Positions 63,076 through 64,000 of a stretch of DNA of 64,000 nt are shown here, one piece after another (position 1 is the stretch's first letter; the number at the start of each line of letters is the position of its first letter). Location of the stretch: the NCBI GenBank assembly GCA_964645835.1, contig CAZYDG010000061.1, positions 1-64,000 of the forward strand, written 5' to 3'. The position numbers and the translations under genes are program-made. The notes under the pieces were generated by a model. That model worked only from the letters and a program-made list of their open reading frames with translations. It was not told the DNA's origin and did not search any database. Source of the DNA: CAZBME01 sp964645835 (GTDB lineage Bacteria; Desulfobacterota; Syntrophia; Syntrophales; UBA8958).

Positions 63076-63738
63076 ATGGATAGCCATCATAAAGGGACAT
63101 ATTGGGGACAATATGCGACTGTTTACGACGATGGTGTCGATTATGTCGTCGGCAGGGAATTGCGCTTGGCGGCAGTGACAAAACTTTCCCACGAACGCCG
63201 CCTTGGGGAGGTTCTCGAATGTGGATGCGGAACGGGGTTCTACACGAAAGTCATAGCGCTCCATGCTGACCGCGTGACAGCGACGGATATCTCTGAGGAA
63301 ATGCTGGGCATCGCAGTTCGTCAATTGGCGTCTTATCCCAATGTGCGCCTTCAGAAGGCCGATGCGGAAAAGATGCCTTTCCATTCCCTTGCTTTCGATA
63401 CGGTTCTGTTGGCAAATATCCTCAACACTGTGGAACATCCGGAGCAAGTCGTCAAAGAGTGTTTCCGGGTACTCCGGTACGGCGGACTGCTCATCGCAAT
63501 TGCCTACACGGATGACGGCATGGAAGGCGAAGAAAGAAATGCCCTTGGGCTTCGCTATTTTCAGAAATTCGGTATGCCGCCCTCCTGGGGTTTAAATAAT
63601 TTCAGTCCCGATAATCTCCGATCGCTTGTCAGTCAGGGAGGGTTTCGCGTCAAGTCTGTCGCGGCCCTTGGAAAAGAGCCGAAGGCCCTTTTTCTGCGTG
63701 CTGTTAAGTCTATACCCATCATGCCACTCAGCCACTGA
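63076..63738 (+). CDS. Class I SAM-dependent methyltransferase
   Basis: 220 residues. Motif I is LECGCGTGFYTKV (about 45-57), followed by ATDISEEMLGIA and a LLANILNTVEHPEQVVKE segment in motif II-III positions. It resembles UbiE/methyltransferase-11 proteins acting on small molecules. The substrate is not predictable. It is divergent from the GspE-like gene. Confidence 0.93.
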   Translation: MDSHHKGTYWGQYATVYDDGVDYVVGRELRLAAVTKLSHERRLGEVLECGCGTGFYTKVIALHADRVTATDISEEMLGIAVRQLASYPNVRLQKADAEKMPFHSLAFDTVLLANILNTVEHPEQVVKECFRVLRYGGLLIAIAYTDDGMEGEERNALGLRYFQKFGMPPSWGLNNFSPDNLRSLVSQGGFRVKSVAALGKEPKALFLRAVKSIPIMPLSH

Positions 63739-63790
63739 CAGGCTGTTGAAAACCGCCCATCTGCTGCATTAAGCCGCAAGCATTCCCGAC
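63739..63790 (+). repeat. Mosaic TIR element, copy 6 (truncated)
   Basis: CAGGCTGTTGAAAACCGCCC is followed by TGCTGCATTAAGCCGCAAG, a variant of the core; the rest of the element is missing. It starts directly at the end of the methyltransferase gene. Confidence 0.7.
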
Positions 63791-63875
63791 CTTCACCGAG
63801 GCATTTCCTGTCATTTCTAAGAAAACGGAAATCCAGAGGTCTTGGTTGGGCCGGAACTCCTGAGAAACATGAAGA

Positions 63876-63946
63876 GTCATTGCGAGCGAAGCGCGGCAAT
63901 CTTGCTTTTAGATCGCCACGCGGTCCGAGGGACCGCTCGCGATGAC
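63876..63946. repeat. REP-like palindrome (GTCATTGCGAGCG type)
   Basis: GTCATTGCGAGCGAAGCG at the left is mirrored by ACCGCTCGCGATGAC at the right, with GATCGCCACGCGGTCC inside. This is a widespread bacterial extragenic palindrome. No gene is seen in 63791-64000. Confidence 0.7.
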
Positions 63947-64000
63947 AAGACTGATGTTTCTTGACTCAATAACCCCGAAGTGAAGCGACCGGAATCAGTT

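Overview
The window reads as chromosomal DNA of an anaerobic, flagellated Gram-negative bacterium, most plausibly a Desulfobacterota (former Deltaproteobacteria) member of the Syntrophales type. This rests on the mix of genes: flagellar hook, heptose isomerase, OmpA and outer-membrane barrel proteins, many lipoproteins, anaerobic ribonucleotide reductase, a rubrerythrin-like protein, CoA-dependent fatty-acid genes under sigma-54 control, and abundant dispersed palindromic repeats. No rRNA, tRNA, phage, IS transposase or CRISPR array was seen. The assignment to a taxon is inference.

Layout. 1-9.2 kb: end of a flagellar hook gene, an SPFH/zinc-ribbon protein, a DPE2-type 4-alpha-glucanotransferase, an HD phosphohydrolase and the anaerobic ribonucleotide reductase. 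9.5-13.8 kb: gmhA, grpE-dnaK and surE. 13.9-20.9 kb: stress and signalling genes (UspA pair, MORN/YwqK repeat protein, hemerythrin, DUF523, diguanylate cyclase), a FlgT-like exported protein and a frame-split pcnB. 21-25.2 kb: CsgG-like lipoprotein, histone-deacetylase-family enzyme and a tight sir2-NRDE-Nudix operon. 25.3-28.6 kb: OmpA-family protein, CorA and a ferritin-like protein. 28.8-30.3 kb: a radical SAM/SPASM enzyme preceded by a 60-residue Cys-rich peptide gene, a candidate peptide-maturation pair. 30.6-35.7 kb: a branched-chain amino acid type ABC transporter operon interrupted by a MITE-like element. 35.9-46.5 kb: a four-gene envelope operon (TPR/beta-barrel, 2222-residue FecR/Ig-repeat protein, lipoprotein, LptC-like protein). 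46.8-54 kb: CoA metabolism (HIBCH-like hydrolase, acyl-CoA ligase, acyl-CoA dehydrogenase) with a divergent AcoR-type sigma-54 activator, a matching -24/-12 promoter and an upstream inverted repeat. 54.5-63.7 kb: mixed small genes, a K+ channel, a phospholipase B-like Ntn-hydrolase lipoprotein, an exported SagB-type nitroreductase, an orphan GspE/PilB ATPase and a methyltransferase.

The most unusual features are: a family of mosaic, terminal-inverted-repeat elements of 120-190 bp (at least six copies, plus a related copy inside the liv operon); the Cys-rich peptide and radical SAM pair; the FecR/Ig envelope operon; an anaerobic ribonucleotide reductase whose usual glycyl-radical glycine position appears to hold Gln; a bacterial phospholipase B-like lipoprotein; and a long imperfect hairpin at 2651-2769. 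Family names come from recognising sequence motifs by eye; no database search was made.
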